This document shows, in pieces, positions 10,981-21,026 of a stretch of DNA of 64,000 bases. Source of the DNA: Armillaria gallica. Lineage: Eukaryota; Basidiomycota; Agaricomycetes; Agaricales; Physalacriaceae. Under the pieces are notes generated by a model. That model was not told the origin of the DNA, searched no databases, and worked only from the letters and a program-made list of their open reading frames with translations. Location of the stretch: NCBI GenBank assembly GCA_037576215.1, contig JBANDB010000001.1, positions 7,812,001 through 7,876,000 of the forward strand. Direction: 5' to 3'. Each line of letters starts with the position of its first letter. The stretch's first letter is position 1. The position numbers and the translations under genes are program-made.

Positions 10981-13686
10981 ATGTTAGGACTGCCGGTACT
11001 GCTGGTGCTAACAGAAGTTCTGTTGGTTGATGGCAGTGACCAGTTCCGAATTCAAGAATCGCCTTTTGACCTCGGTTATGGCCGACCCAGGCTGCAACCA
11101 GGTCAGGTCAGTCGTAGTTTCTGCCGTTATATGCGCTCATGTCATTCATAGACGCCCCGCTACCAACACGTGCTTGGTCTTCACTGAATGCTACGATTGG
11201 CGGTCGCCTTCGAAAAGCCACACCGTATGCAAGGTCTTGTTTCAGCGGGTCGTTGGATGAGGGAGACTGCGCTGGGGTAATTGATGAGTACCTTGATCCT
11301 GGTGTGTTTTCCGTATTTCTTCCCCGTAACATACTGATATAGTCACAGCCAGACGGTCCGACCATTTTGGCGCATACATCAACGTGGGTGTCGTATTCCT
11401 TCCCCAAAATACTGAGATGCTTACCGAACCTTCAGACGGAATGGGAAACATGTCAAGCGACTGGAGAGGAATGCGCTTTGAATTGGATGAGTGCGGCAGC
11501 AAGGGACGGAGACTGTAGACAAGGAGCGGTTCCATCTTACTATGTGTGTCATTCTCCTACCTTTTACGAGCATGCTAAAATGAAAACTAGATTGATGTCG
11601 GTGACCATGCGGATGTCGCAGCTGCTTTCGAGTTCTCGAGGCGTACAGGCGTTCGTGTAGTCGTCAAGAATACTGGAGTCCGTCAACTTGACGTTATGCA
11701 GCTCGACCTAGGCTGACCTTTTCCTCAGCACGATTACATGGGTCGGAGCAGTGGACCGGGAACACTGGGCATCTGGGTACGTCCTTTATTCTTAGTCGAC
11801 GTCGAATAAAAGCCCCATTCATGCTCGTAGACACACCACCTGAAATTGGTTAGTCTCTTTCCTTCTCAGGAACGTAGACGTTCATTACCCCAAGTAGATA
11901 TCTTACATCAAGGCGTTCATTCCGCAAGGATGTGAAACAATAGCGAACCAGGTTCCCGCTGTGACTTTTGGGGTAGGCTGTTGATTAACTCTTTCAATTT
12001 GTGTAACTCATTGTCTACTGCAGAGCGGAGCCCAATTTTCTGATCTATTGCAGTTTGCAAATGACAATAACGCGACAATACCCGGTGGATCTGATGCAAC
12101 AGTCGGTGTTGGAGGAGGCTATCTACAGGTTCGTTCACTTCTTGGTTTGACGTCGACTATGCTAATTTCTCTTTTCTTCTAGGGTGGGGGTCACGGGTGT
12201 GATCAGACACATCGCTCCATTAAGCGTTGCTCATCTCCTGCCGTCTAGCCTGCTTTCGAACATATTCGGACTAGCAGTTGACCGCGTCGTAAGCACTGCT
12301 CTCATATTTGCTGAATGGTTGCTAAAGCTCGCGCGTGCAGCTCGAATATGAGATCGTCGTACCCACTGGTGACCTCCTCGTTGCTAACGAGTGTCAGAAT
12401 CCCAACCTTTTCTTTGCTCTACGCGGAGGAGGAGGCGGAACCTTCTGTGTAGTCATGCAGGTCACAACACAAGCGCTACCCCGAGCGGAACTTGTCATGT
12501 ACGCCATTATCTTTGCTGCTCCTTCCTTTCACCGATTGGCTAACAGGGTTTCGGCGACATTCAAGCCTGCGACATCTATTGAGCAGTTTTTTGAATTTGT
12601 CATTCCTTACTCGGTCGGATGGGCGAGCGATGGTAAATCTTTTCTGATTGCAAGGTTTTACTCTCTTACCATTTCCTTATTTAGGTTGGAGCGGATACAT
12701 ATATGTACGCTGTCATCTATGTCTACTTCACTTTCTACTAGCTACTGATGCTGAGGTAGACTGCCGGGTTATTCCACCTGAGTAAACTCGAGACTACAGA
12801 GGACAAAGCGCTTACATACATGGCGGCGCTCAAGACATTCCTCAAAGAAGAGCTGGACATCGAGCTGCAGGTATCAACGAGTCACTCGTACGGGGAATTC
12901 CATGAGAAATATCTCCACCTCTCGTCTGTCGGCTTGGTCCGCAATTCACTTTCTCTCCTCACCGCTTCACTGATCGAGGTCAACAGCCAAAATGCATCCC
13001 CGTCTTCCCAGCCTCGCGGCTCATCCCTGCAGAGACCTTTTCCGACTCGCCCAAAAAGTTGCTGAGCACCTTAATGCAGCTCATAAACACCCTCCCGGCG
13101 TCGTCCATCTTCGCAAATACTCCGTATGTGTTCCCCGGGGATGGAAAGACGAGCATGACAGACGCATGGACGAGGAGCACATGGGACGTGAGTATGCTTG
13201 TGTTCGTGCTATATTGATGCCGCTGACATCTCACGTCCAGGTAACCTTTGGACAAGTGTGGGAGTACTCGGCGTCCCCTGCGGATCAAGAAAAGGCATAC
13301 CGAGATCTGTCGCGAAGTATGGATCCGTTGAGAACAATCACGCCTGGAGGTGGAACATACGGGAACGAGGCTGATGTGTATGAGCCTGATTGGGAACGCG
13401 CCTTTTGGGGAGAGAATTACGAGGAGCTGGTGAGGGTGAAGAAGAAATAGTTCGTGTCTTCTCTCTTCTTTTTTTTGCCCTTCACTAACAATTGGTTAGT
13501 GATCCGGAACATTTACCGGACTGTCGGCGGTGTGGCGAGTGCGTTCAATCCTCCCCCGGGGCGGGTGCTGATCTTATGTACTGTTTAGTGGATTGGAAAG
13601 GCCCTAGTGATCCTAGGTATCACTGTTACCCCCAGAAATGCGCACTCTTCGCGGTGGTTCTGGTGTGCGCGCTGAATGTATGGTAG
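10981..13686 (+). CDS. Secreted FAD-linked oxidoreductase, berberine-bridge type, intron-rich
   Basis: ATG at 10981 begins a hydrophobic signal sequence (MLGLPVLLVLTEVLLVDG). Exons joined by 45-65 bp introns then read AWSSLNATIGGRL, SDHFGAYIN, TEWETCQATGEECALNWM, DVAAAFEFSRRTGVRVVVKN, then G-HDYMGRSSGPGTLGIW. The histidine of this last block is the usual covalent FAD attachment site. Next come GGSDATVGVGGGYLQ, GGGHGLLSNIFGLAVDRV (across an intron at about 12195-12247), LFFALRGGGGGTF and the C-terminal BBE domain TPGGGTYGNEADVYEPDW. The end KKK-YDPEHLPDCRRC-VDWKGPSDP needs a GT-AG intron after 13449 and a GC-AG intron starting GCGAGT near 13534. Family members oxidise sugars, alkaloids or secondary metabolites with O2; the substrate cannot be told. 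One splice around 12930-13010 (before ASRLIPAETF) does not resolve cleanly, so a defect there is possible. Intactness is therefore likely but unproven. Confidence 0.85.
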
Positions 13687-14066
13687 TTTAGGAATAATAG
13701 ATCTTATTCAATCAATACAGATATTTGCTATTTGAATAACTGGCGTCGGCATGATCTTGTGTTAACCGTTGAAAGCGGAGGTTGCGCTTCAGATTAAATC
13801 CTTATCCTGGTCTTTCAAGGTGAGCCACTCTTTGTTGATGATTATGAATCTTACCGTATTGCTCTTTGCTCCGGTCGTTTCCAGAACATTATACCGAAGC
13901 CAGCAAGATGAATGTGATGTAAGGCTTATCGCGAGATGGGCTGTAAGCGACTTCACTACAGCTACGGCGGTCTTTATCTGTTACAATGATGGCATTAGTC
14001 AGAAACACATCACATAATTCGATGTTTGTAAGTCACCACCCCTATTACGAAACCATCACTAACACC
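13687..14066. other. Intergenic, no gene recognised
   Basis: Sequence between the FAD oxidase stop and the start of the secreted-protein gene. A plus-strand ORF at 13769-14017 has a hydrophobic patch (LLMIMNLTVLLFAPVV) but no start context or homology that I recognise. It may simply be the promoter region of the downstream gene. Confidence 0.3.
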
Positions 14067-14852
14067 ATGAAGCTTATGAATAGCTCGCTCTTGACTGTCT
14101 TTTCCTGTGTCACTGCTATGCCATTCAGCCACCTTTCAAACTCTTCCTGTGGATATCGCCCATATCGCTGTTGACAAAGCAGAGGGTCACTACCTCGCCT
14201 TCACACGTGATGGTACTATATCTTATAATAGTCCAATAATCTCGAATATCGTGCTGCTAGCCAGTGCGCCTGACTTTCACTTGACAAAGCTGATCCCCGT
14301 AAGTGCATGCCTTTGCATATGTTGCTCGGGCTGATCTATCTGCAGTTTGCGGATGGAACGCCATTGTAGACTATGGCGACAGTCACTCATGTGGTGGTAC
14401 TTTGTAACATTTACACGAATCCTGCGGCTCTGAGATCCGGTTTGTGTGATCGCACTCATAATCCGACGTTTCGTTAGTACATTGACAGTCCAGTACAAGT
14501 CTGTATCACTGACAATGTTGTCGAGCTCAGCTATTCTGGTATGTTATTTTTGCATGTTACCATTCATTCTGCACTAATGTTTGTACAGGCAATCCTGTCC
14601 ATCAGACTCATGGGGTAGCCTTGTTGATACAGATGGCGAAGTCCAGATTGCGGTGCAACAAGGCTTCAATTCCGACACTTCGTACACTTTCAACAGTATG
14701 CATCTGAGATCACAATTTTTCATATGCAAGTCCTGACATGGATCTGATAGCCAGGCGCTTCGACTATTGGTGTTTCCATTACCCTCAGTGTTGAAATTGG
14801 AATACCAGAAATAGCTGATGTCACTGCAGAATTGTCTGTGTTGACTGACATT
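14067..14852 (+). pseudogene. Secreted protein of unknown function, 5' part; interrupted by the LINE
   Basis: ATG at 14067 begins MKLMNSSLLTVFSCVTAM, a likely signal peptide. Later exons read DIAHIAVDKAEGHYLAFTRD (about 14152), VCITDNVVELSYSG (about 14498), SCPSDSWGSLVDTDGEVQIA and GFNSDTSYTF (14587-14697), then ASTIGVSITLSVEIGIPEIA (14757-14820), with GT-AG introns between them. The frame ends at ATT in 14850-14852 where the LINE begins. It resumes at 54112 beyond 39 kb of transposons, with the 13-bp sequence gttgactgacatt present on both sides. The signal peptide frame and the next block differ by one, so an unseen intron or an indel lies near 14100-14150. I recognise the C-terminal pattern from basidiomycete secreted proteins but cannot name a function. 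Confidence 0.65.
14840..14852. other. Target-site duplication of the LINE, left copy
   Basis: The 13 bases gttgactgacatt are repeated exactly at 54099-54111. Between them lies the LINE with everything nested in it. The base after the left copy is T and after the right copy is A, and the base before is T and C, so the match is exactly 13 bp, typical of target-primed reverse transcription. Confidence 0.9.
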
Positions 14853-15987
14853 TCTTTTTTGTTTCCTCTATATTATCCTGTACATATATGTATGTCTGGA
14901 TATCACAATCTCTTCTACACCTTCTGTCTCCTTCCTCTTCCGTTGATCCTCAGCTAGCGAATGGCATAGCGTTCCTTGCAGGTGATTACCTGCGTCCATC
15001 CTTTCCTGGCGTGGGAGCTTTGGGATGGATGTCAATCGCTGTTTCATCTTCATCATCATCTTCTCTATCTATCTTTTCATCATCTGTCTTCCTCCGCAAG
15101 CTCTACCTCTGGGAACCTTCTGAAAGTTTGCTTGAACCATCTTGTATCATTCAGGTATTGAATGAGGTGTGGTATATTCACCCTCTTGGTCAAGATGTGC
15201 TTGATCGACAGTCTTGTCAGTGATACACTGATCACCCTCGCTAGCGCTTCGCGCTGGATGCTGTATGCTGAGCATCTCATTAAGTAGTGGTGAACTGACT
15301 CGTTGGGGTAGGTGTATCGTGGGCATGCAGGTGAATCAGCACAGCGAATGTTGAAGAGATGGTGATGGAGTCCGATATGTCCGGTATGTGATTGCATTAT
15401 TATGCTGGTGACTTTACATGGTAAAGAGGTGGCCAGGCTCCTGTACCGACATGCAACTTGCTAGGCAGGTGCTGGATCAATTTTTCAGAACCTGGAGTAG
15501 TGGGGTGACTTTCTCCAGGCCCTGTCAGCTTTGACTTTCTGCTATGCATAGAACTCCTAGAGTATCGAAGTCTTGTTGTGAGGAATTGGTTTGCGTAATG
15601 GTGCTGGTAGTTCTTTTGCTTTGCTACCATGGCCTCATGCCACCGCCTTCGCTTCTTCATCCGCTGCCTCATTTCCTGCAATTCCTTGATGTCCTGGTAC
15701 CCACTGAATCTTGAGTGTGATTTCTGGATGTCAATGTAGTATCATGTCAATTCGTTTGTGGAAGAGGTCAAAGATGTGATGTGATGGTACCGGTCTCGCT
15801 AGCTTGGTTGCTAGGATTGCTGCCATGTTGTCGATGCTGATGCTTGCACTGGTGACATTTCTCATGCTTCGCAATGGTTTGAGGCATAATGTGAGTGCCA
15901 GTCCTTCTCCATCGTAGACTTCATGCTCCTTTGCTGATCCCACTTTTAGTCTCAGGGTTTTCTCTCTCCACCCATTCCTGTACACCA
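14853..15987 (-). pseudogene. Tad1-like LINE, 3' segment: end of RNase H, C-terminal zinc-binding region, 3' UTR and A-rich tail
   Basis: On the minus strand 15987 continues the RNase H domain that is cut at 35119: YRNGWREKTLRLKVGSAKEH, SISIDNMAAILATKLARP, then LKIQWVPGHQDI near 15700 (the conserved His of RNase H). A deletion or frameshift follows. Next, 15397-15080 reads TGHIGLHHHLFNIRCADSPA and NESVHHYLMRC, the cysteine-histidine block found after RNase H in Tad1-clade LINEs. The remainder to 14853 is 3' UTR. The last bases on the minus strand are A-rich (gaggaaacaaaaaaga) and abut the target duplication. Several stops make it non-functional. Confidence 0.9.
15983..15987. other. Target-site duplication CACCA of LTR element 1, left copy
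   Basis: CACCA precedes the TG of the left LTR and follows the CA of the right LTR (35114-35118). Deleting 15988-35113 plus one copy joins GCAGTGGTG to TACAGG on the minus strand and keeps the LINE RNase H frame open (AAAVV then YRNGW). Confidence 0.95.
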
Positions 15988-16366
15988 TGTGACGATTTTT
16001 CTATTTTCTCCTTATCTTATCTTATCTCAGCACCTCAGCACACAGGTGGTCACCAGTGCCAAGTCGTACAACTTCAGCATTTCCACTGCAGCACCTGGTT
16101 ACGGACAGACTTCCATATGACTCTTGACAGATTGACAGGACTATTATTAGCATCGCATTTTAGTATATAAGTAGCATAGCTCTTGCTGTAGTGTTCTCAG
16201 CTTCAAGCTAAGTTAAATCTTACTGGACTTTACTCTATATGCTCACTGAGAGTCTAAAGTGTTATACCGCCTCGCTGTAGCAAACTCCACAGTACCATAG
16301 GTGACTGCCCAAACACGAAGCAGCCTTTGGTCACCTTGTTTGTTATTCCCGAGTCTGTCCATAACA
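15988..16366 (+). repeat. 5' LTR of element 1
   Basis: 379 bp, starting TGTGACGATTTTTC (TGTTATGATTTTC in the partner) and ending GTCCATAACA, homologous to 34736-35113. It contains tandem cttatcttat words near the start, a TATA-like tatataa at 16164-16170, and the sequence agcttcaagctaa at 16199-16211, which matches the complement of the priming site downstream with one mismatch. Confidence 0.95.
16164..16211 (+). promoter_or_regulatory. TATA box and predicted transcript start of element 1
   Basis: tatataa at 16164-16170 lies about 35 bp upstream of agcttcaagctaa (16199-16211). If transcription starts at that point, as the spacing suggests, the first 13 bases of the RNA pair with the priming site at 16368-16380 (one mismatch). 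This is the arrangement of self-priming Tf1-type elements. It is inferred from position and complementarity only. Confidence 0.55.
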
Positions 16367-16367
16367 A

Positions 16368-16380
16368 TTAGCTCGAAGCT
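16368..16380 (+). other. Putative self-primer binding site of element 1
   Basis: ttagctcgaagct begins 2 bases after the 5' LTR. It does not start with TGG as a tRNA-primed site usually does. Its complement, agcttcgagctaa, is found (one change) inside the LTR at 16199-16211, just below the TATA box, so the RNA 5' end could fold back as primer. Confidence 0.6.
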
Positions 16381-16419
16381 TTCTACTATACTCCTCATTG
16401 CTTGCCAAAGGAGTCTTTT

Positions 16420-16551
16420 ATGTTCCCTGATGAACGAAAACTAGTCCAGACTGCTGAAGACAAAAATGCATCCCTCTCCTCTGTGCTAAATGCACTATTA
16501 ATTGCTGTCTATGCACAGATGAAGAAACCCAAATACCGAAACCTTGCATAG
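16420..16551 (+). CDS. Tiny ORF (43 aa) of element 1, weakly hydrophobic centre
   Basis: ATG at 16420, stop TAG at 16549-16551. It has a charged N-terminus (MFPDERKLVQTAEDKN), a moderately hydrophobic middle (SVLNALLIAVYA) and a basic tail (MKKPKYRNLA). It is the first ORF after the priming site. Whether it is translated is unknown; the hydrophobic stretch is shorter than in the following ORFs. Confidence 0.35.
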   Translation: MFPDERKLVQTAEDKNASLSSVLNALLIAVYAQMKKPKYRNLA

Positions 16552-16568
16552 ACACGTAGCCTGCAGGG

Positions 16569-16673
16569 ACCATTGTAGCAGTTGCCATCTCAGGAACAAT
16601 CCTTCTCATTTCACTTGTCACCCTCGTCACCCTTAACGGTTACCTACTCCTCCGCTCCCTACGAGCACGATGA
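16569..16673 (+). pseudogene. Tiny transmembrane ORF of element 1, start lost
   Basis: An open frame with no ATG encodes TIVAVAISGTILLISLVTLV followed by a basic end (LLLRSLRAR) and TGA at 16671-16673. A TAG just upstream (16557-16559) ends an earlier part of the same frame, so the original start was probably further upstream. One strongly hydrophobic helix with a basic cytoplasmic-type tail. Its stop overlaps the ATG of the next ORF (ATGA at 16670-16673). Confidence 0.45.
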
Positions 16674-16804
16674 GCCCAACAATGGCTAGCCTAGAACCAG
16701 AACCATGGAGTCCCCTCCTCAACAGTATAATCTTCATCTGCCTACACCTTCTTGCCTTCGCGATCTATCTCCTCATTGAGGATATAGAAGAGATACGTTG
16801 GTAA
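16670..16804 (+). CDS. Tiny single-pass transmembrane protein (44 aa) of element 1
   Basis: ATG at 16670 overlaps the TGA of the previous frame; stop TAA at 16802-16804. It has an acidic, proline-containing N-terminus (MSPTMASLEPEPWSPLL), then one hydrophobic helix (SIIFICLHLLAFAIYLLI) and an acidic end (EDIEEIRW). I know no family. It belongs to a run of small hydrophobic ORFs in the untranslated leader before gag, a position also occupied by an 87-aa membrane ORF in element 2. Confidence 0.5.
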   Translation: MSPTMASLEPEPWSPLLNSIIFICLHLLAFAIYLLIEDIEEIRW

Positions 16805-16815
16805 CGACAAAACAG

Positions 16816-16938
16816 ATGACCCTGGACTTAACCATAACACAGACCATCACCATCGGAACAGCCATAGCAGGTGCCATACTCATCTTTTTCTTCACCGCAC
16901 TAATCTTCCTCGCCTTCCAGGAGGAAATCCGACACTGA
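16816..16938 (+). CDS. Tiny single-pass transmembrane protein (40 aa) of element 1
   Basis: ATG at 16816, 11 bases after the previous stop; TGA at 16936-16938. The sequence is almost entirely a threonine-rich hydrophobic helix (ITIGTAIAGAILIFFFTALI) ending FQEEIRH, which resembles the EDIEEIRW end of the preceding ORF and suggests the two arose by duplication. Function unknown. Confidence 0.5.
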   Translation: MTLDLTITQTITIGTAIAGAILIFFFTALIFLAFQEEIRH

Positions 16939-16943
16939 CTCTA

Positions 16944-18253
16944 ATGTTGGGGACTACTCGTCCCTGTCCGAAACCAATACAACCTAGACTATGCACTCTT
17001 CCCATGACATTATATCCTCCCAAGGGTCAGAACGGACTTCAGACCAGTGGCACCCAGCCACTCCCCCGACTCCTGTTCCAGGAGGAATGTGATGACTACA
17101 ACAACAACAACGTGCCATCACACCTACACCAGGGCTGTGGCTACACTATCCCACACCTCTTCTGTCGAGTTCTTCGAGAGTCGGCAGAGCTCCAATTCCC
17201 CCAGATGAAGTGAACCGTTCACAAGAAACGCCACCCCGGGGCCCAGCAATGTTCGCAGAACCCCAACTCTGGACGCTGCCCCCACAACAACCCAGGAGCT
17301 ATGGACTGAGGTCCTCAATGGACCAACAACAGATCCCGACTACCCTATGGGAACATGGGGACCCAGCGACATCCCTGAGAACCTTTGGGTTTGGGACCAA
17401 CCTGTCGCCCCACCTAACGTACCAGGCTTTTCAGCTGCCAACCTCGGGGTGGAACCCGAGGTCATCACCATACATGATACTGACAGCGAACCCGTTCCAC
17501 CCTACCTGGGCGGACCCATCCCAATATGCCAACCTCGTTCCCAGGTACTCATATCCCATCCCAACTGCCTGGGCCTTGGACTGGCCCGAGCCCACCCGCC
17601 ATGGGGACGATTCCCTGACGAGTCTGATGCATCGGACTCAGACTCCTCTCCCGAGGATTTCTTCACCTACCAGCAGCAACTCATCTGAGACTATGAGTTC
17701 GACCCACTCCAGTACGACCATCAGGGAAGGCGCTGAACGGCAGGGGATCCTTTCTATCCTCACAGAAACGATTACGACTGGTCCAAACTCTCAGTCCGAG
17801 ACAGAGAACTTCTTGGGCCTGAGTGAACTGCCACCTGGGACCTCAGGTGGCAGAATCTCGAATGAAGACTCCCCGCCACCGGGCGACATGTCCGCGAACC
17901 CATAGGCTACTACCTTGCCACCAAGTGAGGAGACGAGATCACCAGAACTCTCCTCCAGCAAAGCAACACCATCATGGCCTGAATCTTCACGAACTAGAAC
18001 CAAGACCACTATGGGCCGGCAGAAGGAAACTGAGTACCCGACGCCTGACTATGAACTGCCAAGGAGCAGCAGGAGCTGGAGGACGCCCTCTGTCCACTCA
18101 CCGCTTGCAAGAACGACCGGCTACAAAACATGGGGGGAGACCCCCACCTTTGATGCGTACCCACCTGTAGCAGCCACTTTCATATATCAATCACTGTCAA
18201 TTGACAGGCCAGCTGATAAATCCAGACTGTCAATTGACTGGCCACCTAAATAA
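16944..18253 (+). pseudogene. Proline/serine-rich N-terminal gag-like region of element 1
   Basis: Overlapping open frames (16944-17213, 17210-17905, 17347-17688, 17915-18253) encode Pro-, Ser- and Thr-rich peptides without a recognised domain. They occupy the position of the proline-rich N-terminal part of Gag in element 2 (24755-25708) and have similar composition. Frames change several times, so the original protein cannot be read through. The capsid-like core and zinc knuckle seen in element 2 are absent. Confidence 0.5.
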
Positions 18254-19640
18254 AGTATTTTTGTCACTGTGACTAAAGCAGGACATTGTCACAGTCTCCC
18301 CTTTGATGGCTGTTGCACTGCCACCCTCCTCTCTGCTCATTGTCAGGGTCTCCCACCCTCCCTCCCATTGTTGCGCACTTTTTTCTTTTTGGGAAAGTTG
18401 CTTTCAATACCTCCAAAATGCTTGTGGGCCTTATTTCCGCCCTCCTGCTCACTGTTTTAGGCTGAAATTGGAGATTTGAGGTCTTCTAAAAATATATTAT
18501 GGATTAGTGAGCTGACCGCGTGCCTCCCGAGCCCCTGGAGGCTGGATTCAGCCTTGGGAGACTGGATGTAGTGTGGCAGTGCAACCAATTGATGGGATCA
18601 GCCATCAATATCAGGCCATTTTCGGAAAAATCTGGGATTGGGGTGGTTTCTGGGTACTGGATGGGCCAGGGGATGGTACTAGTATATGCCTAAATATAAA
18701 TAACATAAAAGCGAACCCTCTGGTGAGATATGGGGGCCCTGGGGAGTGGGTAAAAAGGGTAAAATAGTGAAAAATAGCGGAAAATCGCACAAAATTCGTG
18801 TTTTGGGGTTGCTACGTGCATCAGATCGCTTCAAAAACTTGACCAATGAATTTCCTGGCCTTGAAAACCCTAAACCGACTCCTCTACAGTACATGTGGCA
18901 CATTTTATAGCTAGGCATAATCGGGAAAATTGGCTTTTTATGGTGCTGCGTACATTGGATCACTCCAGGGATGTTACCAATCGATTTATACACCATGAAA
19001 ACCCTAGAATACATCTTCATATGCTATATATGACTGCTGGAATCCAATGAAAAATGGGGGATTGGGGGAGAAATATGGTTTATTTAGTTTTCTAGCCATC
19101 GTGTTGGTCCGTGGACATCACCAATCGATTCCTCGACCTTTAAAACCCCCAAAAGACTCTTGTTTTCATTTGTGGGGTCTCAGTATCGATCATCATAATG
19201 ATATAACTGTTTAGGAGGAGCACATATGGAAACTCGCATTTCTGAGCTTCAGAAAACTTCGGAGTTGTTGCCAATGAATTCCTTGACCTTGAAAACCCCC
19301 AGAACAGCCCAAGAACATAATACAAACCTTCAGAATACATGGAGAAAAGTGTGATAGTGAAAATCTGCGAAATACCTTATAGCTCGCATTTCTGAAAGTT
19401 GGGGAAGGTAATTCTGGTATACAATACACTATAGATATTGTATAATAGTGTGTACAAAATATTAGGATGATCCAACATGTATTGGTAGAGATATAAAGAG
19501 ATCTTTCTGAAAATGAGAAGGAGCACCCCTCAGATTTCGATGTTCTGGTAATCCTATGGCCTGGGGACTATCAGATTCGGATTCCTGGACCCAAAAAACA
19601 TAAGACTCATCTATCATCCATGGGGGTAATTTTTACTAAT
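18254..19640. other. Unrelated AT-rich non-coding segment in place of gag core, with about 145-bp degenerate repeats
   Basis: Where element 2 has Gag capsid and zinc knuckle, element 1 has about 1.4 kb of AT-rich sequence. A motif of the form accaatcgattcctcgacc...aaaacccc recurs at about 18842, 18976, 19122 and 19270 (spacings about 134, 146, 148), each time followed by a diverged block. No plausible ORF. A short palindrome gtcactgtgac lies near the left border (18263-18273). It may be a captured fragment or a separate non-autonomous element. Confidence 0.55.
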
Positions 19641-21026
19641 GCATCATCCATGCAGACAGCATAACTTTGTGCATAAATGAGATGGACTTGACTAACAAAA
19701 ACCCCTTTGTAGGAGCTATGCCTCTCAAAGGGTTGACAGAGCTGCCTGCCAGGGCACAAGCAAAGGCGACAACCATCGCTGGGCATGGGGCAGAGAGCCC
19801 CTTGAACGAGCATGCCAAAGTGGGGGAAACCCCAGCAACACGACTGGCTAAACAACCAGCAAGTAGCTCATCACAAGCGAACACATCGATTGAAAAGGTA
19901 AACACCATATCGTCACCTGTCTTAACGGTGAAGCCCCAGTCGAGTGGCTCAGCGGTCGGGGGAACAGGCAAGGTGCCCATTGCCCTTCTGGGTGATCCCA
20001 CGACCAGCAGAGTGCATGCAGTGATGCAGGCCCGACCGGATGGGGCAGAACGAGTGCCTAGCACTCTGACTGATGAAGCGGCTCTGATCCGATCAGAAAA
20101 CACCACGTATGCTGCTAAGGCGTGAAAACCAGGATGACCGAAGAACCGTTGGATGCGCAACAGCCCTGACCAGGAAGAAGACGCCCGAACCAGAAGGTCA
20201 GGGCAAGGACAGAGCTGATGCTTCTGAAGCAGTCAGGAGGGATTCTCTATTGACTGACCCTTCCTGAGCTAGGTACCCCAGAGAGGCAGGATCTTCTGAA
20301 TCCACCTTGAGTACTACTCTTGGCCTAGGAGCAAGCGGAGGAGCTGATGGTCCTGAAAGGATCATTCAGGCGACTTCTGGTGTCCCCGAGTGAAACTTCG
20401 CCAAGTGGGGGGCCCCTCCTCATGGAAACCGGGTTTTCCGCACCGACATCTCTCTGGGAACCCCTAGAGCCAAAGAATGGATGGAAGCCACTAGCACCCA
20501 GGTGGTAAAGAGGGGGCATCAGGTAACCATGATAGAAGTATCTGATGAAGACGATGACATGTCGTTCAACAGATGGCTTGCTGCTGGCAGCCCAATGATC
20601 TCGCTGAAGCCTCATGCCGTGACACTTCCAACTCCACCTGAATCGCCCACTCAGGCAACAAAGTCGCTCCCTAACGAGGGGGCCAAGGTGACCTCACCAA
20701 TGGTAGCTGCACCCAGAGTGGTCAGTGCGAAGGTTTGAGAGGTCCCTCACCAATGGATGAAGCCCTTCGAGGTTGACTGGACACTACGAGCTGTCCGCGA
20801 AGCACACAGCGACAACATGGCCCACACCGTCCTTTGTCTTTGGATACACAAAGATCGAATCAGAGAACTCTCCAACGAACTTCTCCATAAACTATGAGAA
20901 CAGGGAGAGCTTGCCCATGAATGACTCTACGAACTCCGTGAGCCGATCTGATATGTACGCGGCGTGTCTGGAGATCTCATGATCCCTGTCATCCTTGAAC
21001 CCTGTACCAGATGAAAGATCCTGATC
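19641..21026 (+). pseudogene. Linker between gag and protease of element 1
   Basis: Open frames at 19667-20125 and 20481-20738 encode low-complexity peptides (for example GESPLN and a run of acidic residues EVSDEDDDMSF) that align in position and style with 27179-28360 of element 2 (EIPDDEDDTSF) and 62983-63996 of element 3. In these elements this linker joins the zinc-knuckle end of Gag to the protease. Several stops separate the frames here. Confidence 0.7.

Noticed and set aside
18679..19429. Minus-strand ORFs with hydrophobic residues in the gag-replacing segment of element 1
   Set aside because: They overlap the 145-bp repeats, change frame between repeats and use an AT-rich codon mix; better explained as non-coding.
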